Shown: positions 16,788 through 26,600, numbered from the stretch's first letter. The stretch: DNA of 45,154 bases from Nitrosotalea sp. (GCA_028580875.1 JAJSDS010000003.1:1-45154), one strand, 5' to 3'. The notes: a model not told the origin generated them from the letters alone. A program made the numbers and translations.

Positions 16788-18176
16788 TTATTCTACATGA
16801 TGATTGTGCAATAGTTGATCATAGAACCTAATTGACTTGATGTTCACAAATTCTAACATTCCATATCTGGATAACTCTCTACCAAATCCGCTTTTTTTAA
16901 TTCCACCAAATGGCACTCGTGGATCTGAAACTAGAACATTATTTACTGAGACCATTCCTGATTCTAGATCATTTGATAATTTCTCTGCACGATGAAGATC
17001 TTCTGTCCAGATTGTTGCACCAAGACCAAATGGCGAATTATTTGAAAGTCTTACTGCCTCGTTTTCATCTTCAACTATCGTGACAGAAGCAAGCGGACCA
17101 AAAGTTTCCTCTTGAAATATTCTCATCTTGGATGAGATATTTTTTAATATTGTTGGTTTGAAAAAATAGCCGGTGCTTCCAACTTTTTTTCCACCTGTTA
17201 AAATCTCTGCACCATTTTTAACGGCATCCTGTACTTGTTCTTGTATAGTATTAAGACCGGATTCATTTACAAGCGGACCTATGTCAGTGTTCTCTGAAAG
17301 AGGATCTCCCACCCTGAGTTTTTCAGTCTTTTCCACAAATTTTTCTATGAATTCTTTTGCTACATCTTTTACAACAAAGAATCTTTTGGATGCAATACAA
17401 CTCTGTCCACAGTTGATGAATCGTCCTTTCACGGCTCCAGTTGATGCTTTTTCTACATCAGCGTCAGAACAGACTATGAAGGGATCACTTCCTCCAAGCT
17501 CCAATACGCTCTTTTTCAATTGAGAGGTAGCCCGCGAAGCCACTTTGGCACCTACATTTACACTTCCTGTGAAAGTTACAGCGTGTATATCAGAATCAAT
17601 TAAAGATTCAGCAGAACTTGAATCTCCCACAATGGTCTGAAAGACGCCCTCTGGAATACCCACATTATGTAAGACATTTTGGATTTCCAATCCACAGTGT
17701 ATTGTGGCACTAGCAGGTTTGAGAACGATTGTATTTCCTGCAACTAGACTTGGTGCTGCAAATCTCAAGGCTTGCCAATAAGGAAAATTCCAAGGCATTA
17801 TACTTCCTATAACTCCAAGCGGCTCAAATGCCATGATGGTTTTTCGTGCATCAGAATTCATGGATTCTTTGTTAAGAAAAATTTCTCCGTTATCGGCATA
17901 AAATTCCATTGCCCATGCACACTTTTCCACCTCTGAAATGGATTCTTTTATTGGCTTACCCATTTCTTCGGTGGCAATCCTGGCAAGTTCAATTTTTCTT
18001 TTTCTTAATTCTGCGGCAACATCTTGCAAGTAATCTGATCTCTTCATTATGTTTGTCTTCCAATGACGTTGTGCTTCTTTTGATTTTTTCACTATTCCAA
18101 AAATATCTTCCTTTTTCATAATGCCATACTCTGCAATAATTTTTTCATTTGATGGATTGATAGATTTTATTTGCAA
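16788..18176 (-). CDS. NAD(P)-dependent aldehyde dehydrogenase (succinate-semialdehyde dehydrogenase-like)
   Basis: 'MPWNFPYWQALRFAAPSLVAGNTIVLKPA...TFTGSVNVGAKVA...LELGGSDPFIV...NCGQSCIA...EETFGPLASV'. Confidence 0.92.
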   Translation of the reverse strand: MQIKSINPSNEKIIAEYGIMKKEDIFGIVKKSKEAQRHWKTNIMKRSDYLQDVAAELRKRKIELARIATEEMGKPIKESISEVEKCAWAMEFYADNGEIFLNKESMNSDARKTIMAFEPLGVIGSIMPWNFPYWQALRFAAPSLVAGNTIVLKPASATIHCGLEIQNVLHNVGIPEGVFQTIVGDSSSAESLIDSDIHAVTFTGSVNVGAKVASRATSQLKKSVLELGGSDPFIVCSDADVEKASTGAVKGRFINCGQSCIASKRFFVVKDVAKEFIEKFVEKTEKLRVGDPLSENTDIGPLVNESGLNTIQEQVQDAVKNGAEILTGGKKVGSTGYFFKPTILKNISSKMRIFQEETFGPLASVTIVEDENEAVRLSNNSPFGLGATIWTEDLHRAEKLSNDLESGMVSVNNVLVSDPRVPFGGIKKSGFGRELSRYGMLEFVNIKSIRFYDQLLHNHHVE

Positions 18177-18305
18177 TTCAGAACATGATTCTTTTGTTAT
18201 TATATGAAGTTCATCTTGAACAGTATGGAATAATTTTGAATGATCAAAGAGGATATTTTAATATCAAGTTGATCGTTTGGAGTTCAATCGTATAGTGATA
18301 ATGTT

Positions 18306-19391
18306 TTGAATATTGAAAAAAAATCCAATCTTGAAACTGTTCTAGTCTTACAGGGCGGAGGGTCACTGGGAGCTTATGAATGTGGAGTATACAAGACTTT
18401 ATCTAAATACGGTATAGAATTTGATGTAATTGCCGGTACATCCATTGGAGCTATCAACGCATCAATAATAGCAGCATCAAAATCCGATAACAAGGCAGAA
18501 ATATTGGAGGAGTTTTGGATGGACCTTTCAGAGACCATTACTCCTCCTATTCTTGATGACAAGATTCGAGCAATAATGTCATCAACTAACGCAGTAATAT
18601 GGGGCAATTCCCATGCCTTTATGCCATTATGGTTTAATCCAAATTGGTTTTCATTCTCTTTCAATCAACCATTCATGTATGACATTTCGCCTTTGGGAAA
18701 AACACTGAAAAATTATGTGGATTTTGACAAGCTTGGAAGATCAGGCAATCCAAGACTAATTGTAACCTCAACAGACATTCAACAGGGAAAACCAACTATT
18801 TTTGATAGCAAATATGATAAAATAAACGAGACACATATCCTGGCAAGCGCAGGGTATCCATTTTATGGAATCTCTTGGACAGTGATTAATGGGAAATATC
18901 TATGGGATGGAACTTTGTTGAGCAACACGCCTCTTAGAGAAGTGATCAATGCATCCCCAAGGAACGACAAGAAGGTCTACATGGTGAATCTATTTCCTAA
19001 AAAACACGAGCACTTGCCAGAAAACATGTCGGAAGCATGGCATAGAGCAAGAGATCTAATGCATGTAGATAAAACTGATCATAGTATAATGATGTCTAAA
19101 ATAATTTCGAGATATCTTAAAGTCATGAGAGAAATGCACGACATCCTAAATCATGTAAATTTGGATGAAAAAATGAAAGTAAGACTTAAAAAATTAGAAC
19201 CTGAATTTCACAAACTAGCATGTGATCGTGGAGCAATTATAGAAGACATCATCAAAATTGAAAGAAGTGAAGAATCACCTTTCATTTTTGAAGATGCCGA
19301 TTTTTCATTATTAACAATAAAGAATCTAATAAGACAAGGTCAGGAAGATGCTGAGAAAGTCTTGCTTGAAAAGAAAAAGATTGATAATTAA
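18306..19391 (+). CDS. Patatin-like phospholipase
   Basis: 'LVLQGGGSLGAYECGVYKTL...VIAGTSIGAINASIIA' (GxSxG), later 'LWDGTLLSNTPL'. Confidence 0.92.
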   Translation: MNIEKKSNLETVLVLQGGGSLGAYECGVYKTLSKYGIEFDVIAGTSIGAINASIIAASKSDNKAEILEEFWMDLSETITPPILDDKIRAIMSSTNAVIWGNSHAFMPLWFNPNWFSFSFNQPFMYDISPLGKTLKNYVDFDKLGRSGNPRLIVTSTDIQQGKPTIFDSKYDKINETHILASAGYPFYGISWTVINGKYLWDGTLLSNTPLREVINASPRNDKKVYMVNLFPKKHEHLPENMSEAWHRARDLMHVDKTDHSIMMSKIISRYLKVMREMHDILNHVNLDEKMKVRLKKLEPEFHKLACDRGAIIEDIIKIERSEESPFIFEDADFSLLTIKNLIRQGQEDAEKVLLEKKKIDN

Positions 19392-19437
19392 TTGAATTAT
19401 TAATTTTATTAATCTAAATCATATTTTACAAATTAGA

Positions 19438-19454
19438 ACTTGAATAGTTCAAGT
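19438..19454. promoter_or_regulatory. Perfect palindrome ACTTGAA-TAG-TTCAAGT
   Basis: 7-bp arms; lies about 35 bp upstream of the hairpin at 19489-19549 and not near a CDS start. Confidence 0.6.
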
Positions 19455-19488
19455 CAATAATTAAATCATATGGGTATCAAACCTATAC

Positions 19489-19549
19489 AGTCGATGGTTA
19501 GATGCTCGCCAACCCCCTGCAAAAGGTTTTGCAATCTGACCATCTGACT
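19489..19549 (+). ncRNA. Putative structured RNA / hairpin element
   Basis: agtc-gatggttagat ... atctgaccatc-(t)-gact long imperfect stem (11 bp + bulge + 4 bp), with inner gcaa/ttgc stem. Strand inferred from the upstream palindrome only. Confidence 0.35.
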
Positions 19550-19680
19550 ATTAATAAGACGTACAAAATTTAGAAAACCAATATGTCATGCCATTGTTTT
19601 GCCATCATACTTGAACTATTATATTTTTAATTGAATGGTTTTAGATCATGATTATAGATTAAGAATTTAATTCAATCCTT

Positions 19681-20940
19681 ATGCGTTTGAAGAATGTTGC
19701 AGCCTTGACAGCTGTTGGAGTGTTTCTAACACTTGCTACACTGCTAGCATACTCTCAACCAGTGCATGATCATGTTGCACTGGCACAAGAGCAATCAAGT
19801 GATGCTAATTCTAACCAACCGCTATCAAATACATCTGATGGTGTAATTGTAAGTCTCATTGCTCCCCCAACAGTTTATGCAAATGATCTTACCACCATTC
19901 AGATGAAAGTAGTTGATGAAAAATCAGGCGCTCCTTTAACGCATGTAGATTGGGCCATAGTTGTAAGAGATCCAATTGGTAATCTTGTATACAAAACCAC
20001 CACGGCTCATTCACATGCAGGAATGATGGACTTCAAGTATGCCTTCTGGATGGCAGGAAAGAACACCATATCATTAACAGCTTCTTCAATAGGCCCGAAA
20101 ATGATGGGAATGGATGTTCCTGCAATGGCCCAAACTCGTACTCTAGTTTCTGGAGACCCGATGATGGGATGGAAGAAAGATCCTGTAAGTGACTTTGGTT
20201 CACGAACCTATGAATTCCCAGTATATGTGCTTGCGGAAAAGCAGACTCGTACCATTTCAGGATCTGAACCAGGAACATCAATAAATGTGGAGATGGATAC
20301 AAATTCTCCACAAGTAGTTGCCGGAAAACCAGTGACCCTAGTTTTCACAGTGACAAATGGAAAGGACAATTCCATGGTAACACATCCTGACATGCAGCTT
20401 ACCTTCAAACAAGGAACTTCCATCATATCTCGTTCTTCCGATAAAGGCGGAATGATGGCAATGAGTGGTGCATACCACGGACATACAGGAGTCATGACTG
20501 CAACTTTGATCTTTCCAACCACAGGACACTACTTTGTAGACGCGGATCTCAGCTCTTTGCCTGTTTCCAACTTGATGTTTGGCACAGCCAGTACCAGATT
20601 TGATGTACACGTAGTTGCACCTACAGGTGTATCTACAGAAAACATTTCAGGCTCAGAGCCGGCACCAAACACCGTCAACGTTCTTGGAATTGAAGCACCA
20701 TTCTTTGCTCCCAATTCCATAAATGTCAAGGCTGGAACTACAATATATTTTGTTAACACTGATGGAAACATACATACCGTTACTTCAGTGAAGGCAGGAA
20801 CACAAGATCCTGATGGAACCTTTGATAGCAACATGATAAAACCAGGACAGACATTTACTTACAAATTCGACAAGCCGGGTACTTATAATTACATCTGTAC
20901 AATACACCCGCACATGCATGGAACAATAAATGTCTCCTAA
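19681..20940 (+). CDS. Secreted protein with C-terminal type I copper (plastocyanin-like) domain
   Basis: Signal-like N-terminus; Met/His-rich middle; C-terminal 'FVNTDGNIHTVTS...YNYICTIHPHMHGTINVS' (H...C..H..M). Confidence 0.9.
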   Translation: MRLKNVAALTAVGVFLTLATLLAYSQPVHDHVALAQEQSSDANSNQPLSNTSDGVIVSLIAPPTVYANDLTTIQMKVVDEKSGAPLTHVDWAIVVRDPIGNLVYKTTTAHSHAGMMDFKYAFWMAGKNTISLTASSIGPKMMGMDVPAMAQTRTLVSGDPMMGWKKDPVSDFGSRTYEFPVYVLAEKQTRTISGSEPGTSINVEMDTNSPQVVAGKPVTLVFTVTNGKDNSMVTHPDMQLTFKQGTSIISRSSDKGGMMAMSGAYHGHTGVMTATLIFPTTGHYFVDADLSSLPVSNLMFGTASTRFDVHVVAPTGVSTENISGSEPAPNTVNVLGIEAPFFAPNSINVKAGTTIYFVNTDGNIHTVTSVKAGTQDPDGTFDSNMIKPGQTFTYKFDKPGTYNYICTIHPHMHGTINVS

Positions 20941-21028
20941 CCTCTCTTTTTTATTTTAAAACATGAAATTAATTCTAAATTGAAATTTACAAAATTAAAT
21001 TTTGTATTAATTTAAAATAAAATATAAT

Positions 21029-21041
21029 TTGAATAGTTCAA
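21029..21041. promoter_or_regulatory. Perfect palindrome TTGAA-TAG-TTCAA
   Basis: About 80 bp upstream of the DUF3179 gene start; same core as 19440-19452. Confidence 0.55.
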
Positions 21042-21122
21042 TTTTAAATCAAGATATAATTTTTAATTCGGAATAGATTTGGAAAAAAGCTTTAGTATTT
21101 TCAAACAATACTTAATTCAGAT

Positions 21123-22220
21123 TTGGATAACAAATATTTTTTTGTAATTGTTAGTGTTGTGGCGGTGATATCCATTTCATTGATTTTAACACTAGCCCCA
21201 ACATCACAAGTACAATCACCTAAAATACAATCTTCGAATTTACAAACTAATATCATTACAACAAATGGAATAAAACACATAGTTCCTCTTGATGAGATTA
21301 AAGATGGTGGGCCACCAAAAGACGGGATTCCATCCATTGATAATCCTAAATTCATTCATGTCTCTGAGGCTAAGTTTCTAAAAGATGACGATCTTGTAAT
21401 AGGGATTCAATTAGATGGACAAACTAAAGCATACCCTCTTCTCATCTTGGTTTGGCACGAGATTGTAAATGACAAGGTTGGAACTACTCCAGTTGCGGTA
21501 ACCTATTGCCCATTGTGTTTTACCACTCAGGTATTTGACAGACGAATCAATGGAACTGAAGTAGAATTTGGTACATCTGGAAAATTATACAATAGCAATC
21601 TTGTCATGTATGACAGATATACAAATTCCTACTGGAGTCAAGCACTTGGAGAAGGCATAACTGGTGATCTTACAAGTTACAAACTAGAAAAAATTCCGTC
21701 TGATTTGATGAGATGGTCGGATTGGAAATCACTTTATCCTAATTCTAATGTGCTATCAACTGATACAGGTTTTGAAAGATCCTATGGTGCGGATCCTTAT
21801 GGAGACTATTACACAGATCCGCAGATCATATTTCCAGTATCAAATGAGGATAGTAGAATGGGACCAAAGGAGATGATTATAGGTTATGAGGATTCAGACA
21901 AGTACAAGGCTTACAAGATAAAGGACATTGCATCTTCAAAATTGATTGATGATATAGTAGGCAAAAAAGACATCATGTTGATATCATTTTATCCATTTGA
22001 TGTAAAGGGATTTGATAGAAAGATATCCAATCAAACTTTGGATTTTTCCTATGCTGATGGAAAGATCCTTGACAAGCAAACAAATTCAGAATGGAATTTT
22101 GATGGAGTAGCAGTAAGTGGACCATTGACTGGAACACATCTTCAGAGATTGACGTTAAATCCAGGTTTCTGGTTTGAATGGGTAGCGTTTCACCCTCAAA
22201 CAGAGATTTACTTGAGTTGA
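21123..22220 (+). CDS. DUF3179 domain-containing secreted protein
   Basis: 'HVSEAKFLKDDDLVIGIQLDGQTKAYPLLILVWHEIVNDKVGTTPVAVTYCPLCFTTQVFDR...FGTSGKLYNSNLVMYDRYTNSYWSQ'. Confidence 0.9.
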   Translation: MDNKYFFVIVSVVAVISISLILTLAPTSQVQSPKIQSSNLQTNIITTNGIKHIVPLDEIKDGGPPKDGIPSIDNPKFIHVSEAKFLKDDDLVIGIQLDGQTKAYPLLILVWHEIVNDKVGTTPVAVTYCPLCFTTQVFDRRINGTEVEFGTSGKLYNSNLVMYDRYTNSYWSQALGEGITGDLTSYKLEKIPSDLMRWSDWKSLYPNSNVLSTDTGFERSYGADPYGDYYTDPQIIFPVSNEDSRMGPKEMIIGYEDSDKYKAYKIKDIASSKLIDDIVGKKDIMLISFYPFDVKGFDRKISNQTLDFSYADGKILDKQTNSEWNFDGVAVSGPLTGTHLQRLTLNPGFWFEWVAFHPQTEIYLS

Positions 22221-22224
22221 TATC

Positions 22225-22707
22225 TTGAATCCTATTATCAAGGGTGGATTATTTGGAATGCTTGCAATTACAGTTTACCTTCTAGTAGTAATAGTGACTA
22301 CACCTGCACTCTTACCACAAAATGCAATAAAAGCAGTGTTCATTCTCAACTCTCCCATAATTATAGGAACTGGGATGGGAGTTGGATTGCAAATCTATCT
22401 TGCTGAGTATGGCAAGAAGATGGGTTGTAACTTGAAAATAAAACGTACGCTTGGTGGAAATTCTGGTGGCACTGTTGTAACGTCATTTTTTTCATTTTTC
22501 TCTCTCATACCTTTAGGATGCTGTGGTTGGTGGCTATATGCAATCTCATTTCTTCCGAGCATTTTTGGGAGTGGATTTTCTGCAGTATTGATAAATTACA
22601 GTCAACCGCTTGCATATCTAGGCCTTGTAGTGATTTTTTCATTTAATGGACTTACAATTTTAAAAATAATGAATGAAAAAAAGAAACATAACTTACAATA
22701 CAAATAA
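22225..22707 (+). CDS. Small multi-TM membrane protein
   Basis: 160 aa, 4 nt after the DUF3179 gene; 'FFSLIPLGCCGWWLYAISFLPSIFG'. TTG start. Confidence 0.65.
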   Translation: MNPIIKGGLFGMLAITVYLLVVIVTTPALLPQNAIKAVFILNSPIIIGTGMGVGLQIYLAEYGKKMGCNLKIKRTLGGNSGGTVVTSFFSFFSLIPLGCCGWWLYAISFLPSIFGSGFSAVLINYSQPLAYLGLVVIFSFNGLTILKIMNEKKKHNLQYK

Positions 22708-22714
22708 ATGATTC

Positions 22715-22727
22715 TTGAATCATTCAA
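22715..22727. promoter_or_regulatory. Perfect palindrome TTGAA-TCA-TTCAA
   Basis: 57 bp upstream of the DsbA-like gene; flanks extend partly (cttgaatcattcaag). Confidence 0.55.
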
Positions 22728-22783
22728 GAGAATCTTTTTGAATTTGGAACAAGTTTTTTATCATATTAAAAATTTCTACAAAC

Positions 22784-23446
22784 ATGAGAAAAAAGATCCT
22801 AATTACAATTCCTGCAATAGTGATAATTGGGATCATAGTAGCATATTATGCAAATGAATCTGCAGTGAATCAATCTAATTTGGATATTCAAAGACATTCT
22901 GGAACAGTAGATACATCAATGGGCTCACCAATACAAGGAAATATCAATGCACCAATTACAATCGTTGAATTTGGTGACTATCAATGTCCGCAATGTGATA
23001 AATGGTTTAAAGAAGTAAACCCTTCAATAGAAAGTGAGTACATCCAAACTGGAAAAGCAAACCTTGTTTTTGTTGATCTTGCATTTTTTGGCCCAGATTC
23101 AACAAAGGCAGCTGAAGCAACATACTGTGCAGGGGATCAAGGAAAATACTGGGATTATCATAATATCTTGTATACAAACCAGGGTTCAATAAATGATGGT
23201 TGGGCAAATTCAAACAACTTGAAAAAATTTGCAACCCAACTTGGTCTAAACATGGATCTCTTCAATACATGTATTGATGGCGATAGTTACAGTAAAAGAA
23301 TAGAACATAATGTGCAAGTAGCAAAAGATAACGGGGCAGACGGTACACCAACGTTTATCATAATCAACTCCAAGGGAGTTCAACAAGTTATCAAAGGAGC
23401 CCAACCTTTCTCAGTGTTTAAGCAGACTCTTGATGGGATGACCTAA
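22784..23446 (+). CDS. DsbA-family thioredoxin-fold protein, membrane-anchored
   Basis: 'IQGNINAPITIVEFGDYQCPQCDKWFKEVNPSIE...NGADGTPTFIIINSKG'. Confidence 0.9.
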   Translation: MRKKILITIPAIVIIGIIVAYYANESAVNQSNLDIQRHSGTVDTSMGSPIQGNINAPITIVEFGDYQCPQCDKWFKEVNPSIESEYIQTGKANLVFVDLAFFGPDSTKAAEATYCAGDQGKYWDYHNILYTNQGSINDGWANSNNLKKFATQLGLNMDLFNTCIDGDSYSKRIEHNVQVAKDNGADGTPTFIIINSKGVQQVIKGAQPFSVFKQTLDGMT

Positions 23447-23926
23447 TTGGAACAGGTAATGAAAGCAGTTTTTTCAAAGCCGGTCAACATCATACTTGCA
23501 GTTGCAATATCTACAGGACTATTTGTGGGATTATCACTTGTATCAGAGTACATATTCATTTCCCCCCTACTTGTACTAAATCTGAATTCAGGAAATTTTC
23601 TTGGTTTTGTTCTTATTGTAGCGATTTCCATTATGTCGGGTTTAGTGCTAAGCATGAATGTATATCGCATCAGAGTCTTACGCAATAATTCTAAAACCAT
23701 GGGAACCGGAGTATTAGGTTCGATAATAGGGGCTAGTGCTGGCGCTTGCAGTTGTGGTTCTATAGGATTTGCAGCAATCTCAGTTTTTGGCACTGCGGGA
23801 GGAATTGCAACATCATTTTTAACAAATTATGAACTTCCACTAAGATTAGGATCACTTGCAATTTTAGGATATACTTTTTACACTACAAAAAAATCATTGC
23901 ACTCAGAATGTAAAATCAAAAACTAG
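23447..23926 (+). CDS. Small multi-TM membrane protein with CSC motif
   Basis: 159 aa, begins directly after the DsbA-like gene; 'GASAGACSCGSIGFAAISVFGTAGG'. Confidence 0.65.
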   Translation: MEQVMKAVFSKPVNIILAVAISTGLFVGLSLVSEYIFISPLLVLNLNSGNFLGFVLIVAISIMSGLVLSMNVYRIRVLRNNSKTMGTGVLGSIIGASAGACSCGSIGFAAISVFGTAGGIATSFLTNYELPLRLGSLAILGYTFYTTKKSLHSECKIKN

Positions 23927-23995
23927 TTAATTTGATTTTAAATTGATGCAACAAAGATATTTTTTATGAGTTCAATTTTTTATTTTTCAGCTTTA

Positions 23996-24020
23996 ATCAT
24001 TCAATTAAAAATTGAATGAT
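23996..24020. promoter_or_regulatory. Perfect 11-bp inverted repeat ATCATTCAATT-AAA-AATTGAATGAT
   Basis: 41 bp upstream of the 24061 start; contains the TTGAA half-site found at other promoters. Confidence 0.5.
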
Positions 24021-24060
24021 TCTGAACAATACTTATGTAATTTTGAGTGGATATTATATC

Positions 24061-24312
24061 ATGAACCAAAAAATGAAATACATTGGATTGATTGCAATAC
24101 TTGCAGTATTTGCAGTCTCAGTGACTTCTAACTTTGCACCAGCATCTGCTTTGGAAAAAGGACAAGGAGCAAATAGACATACCACTGCCCTATACGATCC
24201 GTATTTAGTATGTGGAGATCACTTGTGTTTACCACATGAAAAAAAAGTACATGAACGAGAATCAATATCTGTCATTAACCACACTCCAAAAAGCCTAGAT
24301 CATGCACAGTGA
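24061..24312 (+). CDS. Small secreted protein, unknown
   Basis: 'MNQKMKYIGLIAILAVFAVSVTSNFAPASALEKGQ' signal peptide; short mature part containing 'VCGDHLCLPHEKKVHE'. Confidence 0.6.
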   Translation: MNQKMKYIGLIAILAVFAVSVTSNFAPASALEKGQGANRHTTALYDPYLVCGDHLCLPHEKKVHERESISVINHTPKSLDHAQ

Positions 24313-24437
24313 TGAAGTCCTTTTTTTATTTTCAATTTAATCAAATTTGATCAAGTTCAACATAAAACTTGTCAATTCAAGTGGATCTTAATGTATAGAA
24401 AGATTTTCATTCTAATGGTCAAGAGTGTGAATAGTCA

Positions 24438-24893
24438 ATGAATCAGATAAGTAACAAAAATTTAGTATTAAAAACAGTGTTTGGTACTCCATCTTCTCAG
24501 AAGATGATAGATGCAGGACTTTTTATTGCAAGATTGTTTATGGCTTTTGTATTTATTCGACCAGGGATAAGTCATGCATTAGAACCAGAGAAATTAGGTC
24601 AAGGCGTACAAATGATGACAGGATTTGCACCGTCAATAGCAACAAACCTGGCACTATTACTTGGCATAGGAGAAATTATTGCAGGTATTCTTATTGCCAT
24701 AGGTTTGATAACTAGAATAAGTGCAGCATTTCAAATTTTTATTCTCATCGGAGCGCAGATGATGTTTGGATTTGATTACTCAAAAGGACCTGCAGTGTGG
24801 AAAGACCCAGGCTTGTTAGGATTGGCAATAGTATTCTTGGTATATGGACCTGGAAGATTCAGTGTTGACTATCTAATTGTACGCTCAAAGTAA
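24438..24893 (+). CDS. DoxX family membrane protein
   Basis: 'IDAGLFIARLFMAFVFIRPGISHAL...LALLLGIGEIIAGILIAIGLITRISA'. Confidence 0.82.
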   Translation: MNQISNKNLVLKTVFGTPSSQKMIDAGLFIARLFMAFVFIRPGISHALEPEKLGQGVQMMTGFAPSIATNLALLLGIGEIIAGILIAIGLITRISAAFQIFILIGAQMMFGFDYSKGPAVWKDPGLLGLAIVFLVYGPGRFSVDYLIVRSK

Positions 24894-24962
24894 ACTAGTT
24901 ATTTTTTTAACTGATTTATTACAATAAACTATAGAATAGAATTTTTTCTCATACAACTAAAC

Positions 24963-24975
24963 TTGAACTGTTGAA
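24963..24975 (+). promoter_or_regulatory. TTGAACTGTTGAA site
   Basis: 37 bp upstream of the ADH start; same 13-mer as minus strand 12707-12695. Confidence 0.45.
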
Positions 24976-25011
24976 GGCAATCATCTTATATTTTAAATCA
25001 CAATCTGAAAT

Positions 25012-26064
25012 ATGCAAGCAGCGAGAATTGTAAAAATAAATGAACCACTAGAGATACAAGAACTTTCAATTCCCAAACCAAGAGGATCTCAAGTATTAAT
25101 CAAAGTCCAGTCATCAGGAGTTTGCCATAGTGACATTCACTTGTGGGAAGGAGGATATGAGGGAGTTGGTGGACAACTTATCAAAACTACAGACAGGGGA
25201 GTAAAATATCCTCTCACTCCAGGTCACGAAGTTGCAGGATTTGTGGAAAATGTAGGCGAAGATGTAGAAGGTTTTGCTAAAAATGAAAAGGTATTGGTAT
25301 TTCCATGGATTGGTGAAGGGGCATGTCCAGCTTGTAGAGTTGGTGAAGAAAATCTCTGTGACAAACCAAGATCTTTAGGGGTTTACAACGAAGGAGGTTA
25401 TGCAGAGTATCTACTTGTTCCAAGTTACAAATATCTTGTAAAACTAGGCGATTTAGATACTGACACTAGTGCACCATTGTCCTGTTCCGCCCTTACTGCA
25501 TATGGCGCAGTAAAAAATGCCAGATTGAATCCTAATGATAATGTTGTAGTTGTTGGTGCTGGAGGACTTGGACTAATGGCAATGCAACTTGCCAAAGCTA
25601 CTACTGGCTCAAAAATAATTGCTATGGATATAGATGATGGTAAGTTGCAGATTGCAAAACAAAATGGAGCAGATTTTATAATCAATTCAAAAAAAGAGGA
25701 TCCAATAAAAGCTGTAAAGGAATTAACTGACAATTTTGGGGCTGACGCAGTATTAGATTTTGTAAATGCCAGTAAGACAGTTGAAACAGACATGCAGATG
25801 CTTAGAAGAAGAGCAAAAGTTGTACTTGTTGGACTTTTTGGCGGGGCGTTACAGCTAAACTTAGTTACAATGCCTACTAGGGCATATCAGATAATTGGCT
25901 CATATACCGGTTCAATGAACGATTTGGTAGAATTAGTTTCTCTTGCTAGAAGAGACGTCATAAAACCCATAATTTCAAACAGATTCAAACTAGAACAAGC
26001 AACAGAAGCCTTGCAAATGCTAAAAAATGGAAAAGTCATTGGGCGGGCAATAATAAATCCATAG
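25012..26064 (+). CDS. Zinc-dependent alcohol dehydrogenase (MDR family)
   Basis: 'GVCHSDIHLWEG...PLTPGHEVAGFVENVGEDV...GACPACRVGEENLCDKP...VVVGAGGLGLMAMQLAKA'. Confidence 0.93.
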   Translation: MQAARIVKINEPLEIQELSIPKPRGSQVLIKVQSSGVCHSDIHLWEGGYEGVGGQLIKTTDRGVKYPLTPGHEVAGFVENVGEDVEGFAKNEKVLVFPWIGEGACPACRVGEENLCDKPRSLGVYNEGGYAEYLLVPSYKYLVKLGDLDTDTSAPLSCSALTAYGAVKNARLNPNDNVVVVGAGGLGLMAMQLAKATTGSKIIAMDIDDGKLQIAKQNGADFIINSKKEDPIKAVKELTDNFGADAVLDFVNASKTVETDMQMLRRRAKVVLVGLFGGALQLNLVTMPTRAYQIIGSYTGSMNDLVELVSLARRDVIKPIISNRFKLEQATEALQMLKNGKVIGRAIINP

Positions 26065-26079
26065 AAATATACCATGTCA

Positions 26080-26353
26080 TCCATGGCATCATCTACGCCT
26101 CTTGATTTTGGAATTACGTACTCCCAACGCAAGTTTATTTGAGCCGCAATATGCATTACTTTTGACTCTTTAACCAGTCTCTTGGTTTTCCTTAAAATTG
26201 CAGATGTGTGAATCCTATGCTCCTTCAGCCTTCCAAAAGTATATTCATGTTCTGCTCTTCAGATTTATCCAGGTCATACGTAAGAGCCTGGATTAGATAC
26301 ACGTCTTTGTATAACACAAAATAAATCATTGCTGTAAATTCAGGCAGACTCAT
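26080..26353 (-). pseudogene. Frameshifted small ORF of unknown function
   Basis: Frame A MSLPEFTAMIYFVLYKDVYLIQALTYDLDKSEEQ... then frame B EHEYTFGRLKEHRIHTSAILRKTKRLVKESKVMHIAAQINLRWEYVIPKSRGVDDAMDDMVYF; a shift near 26235-26255 joins them. Left boundary uncertain. Confidence 0.3.
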
Positions 26354-26414
26354 TATCATCTTTGATAATTATCCTCTGGTTTAAAAACAAATTACCTAAC
26401 CATTCCCCATAACT

Positions 26415-26600
26415 TTGAGCCAAGAAAAGAAAATACCGATTGAAGATCATGAATATGATGATTATGAATGGGGTCATAAAGAAGACTCAGAAAAAACAGA
26501 GTGGGAAGAATATTTTCGATCAAAAAATAGAAAATGGATAGATGATTCAGATGATGAACATGGGCAAGATCAGTTTGTACTGCAAAGTGAATGGAATTGA
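26415..26600 (+). CDS. Small acidic protein, unknown
   Basis: 61 aa rich in D/E; TTG start; overlaps the next small Cys-rich ORF. Confidence 0.45.
   Translation: MSQEKKIPIEDHEYDDYEWGHKEDSEKTEWEEYFRSKNRKWIDDSDDEHGQDQFVLQSEWN

Noticed and set aside
18216-18248. TTGAACAGTATGGAA / TTGAATGATCAAA as further members of the palindromic motif
   Set aside because: Too many mismatches in the second half-site to count as independent support.
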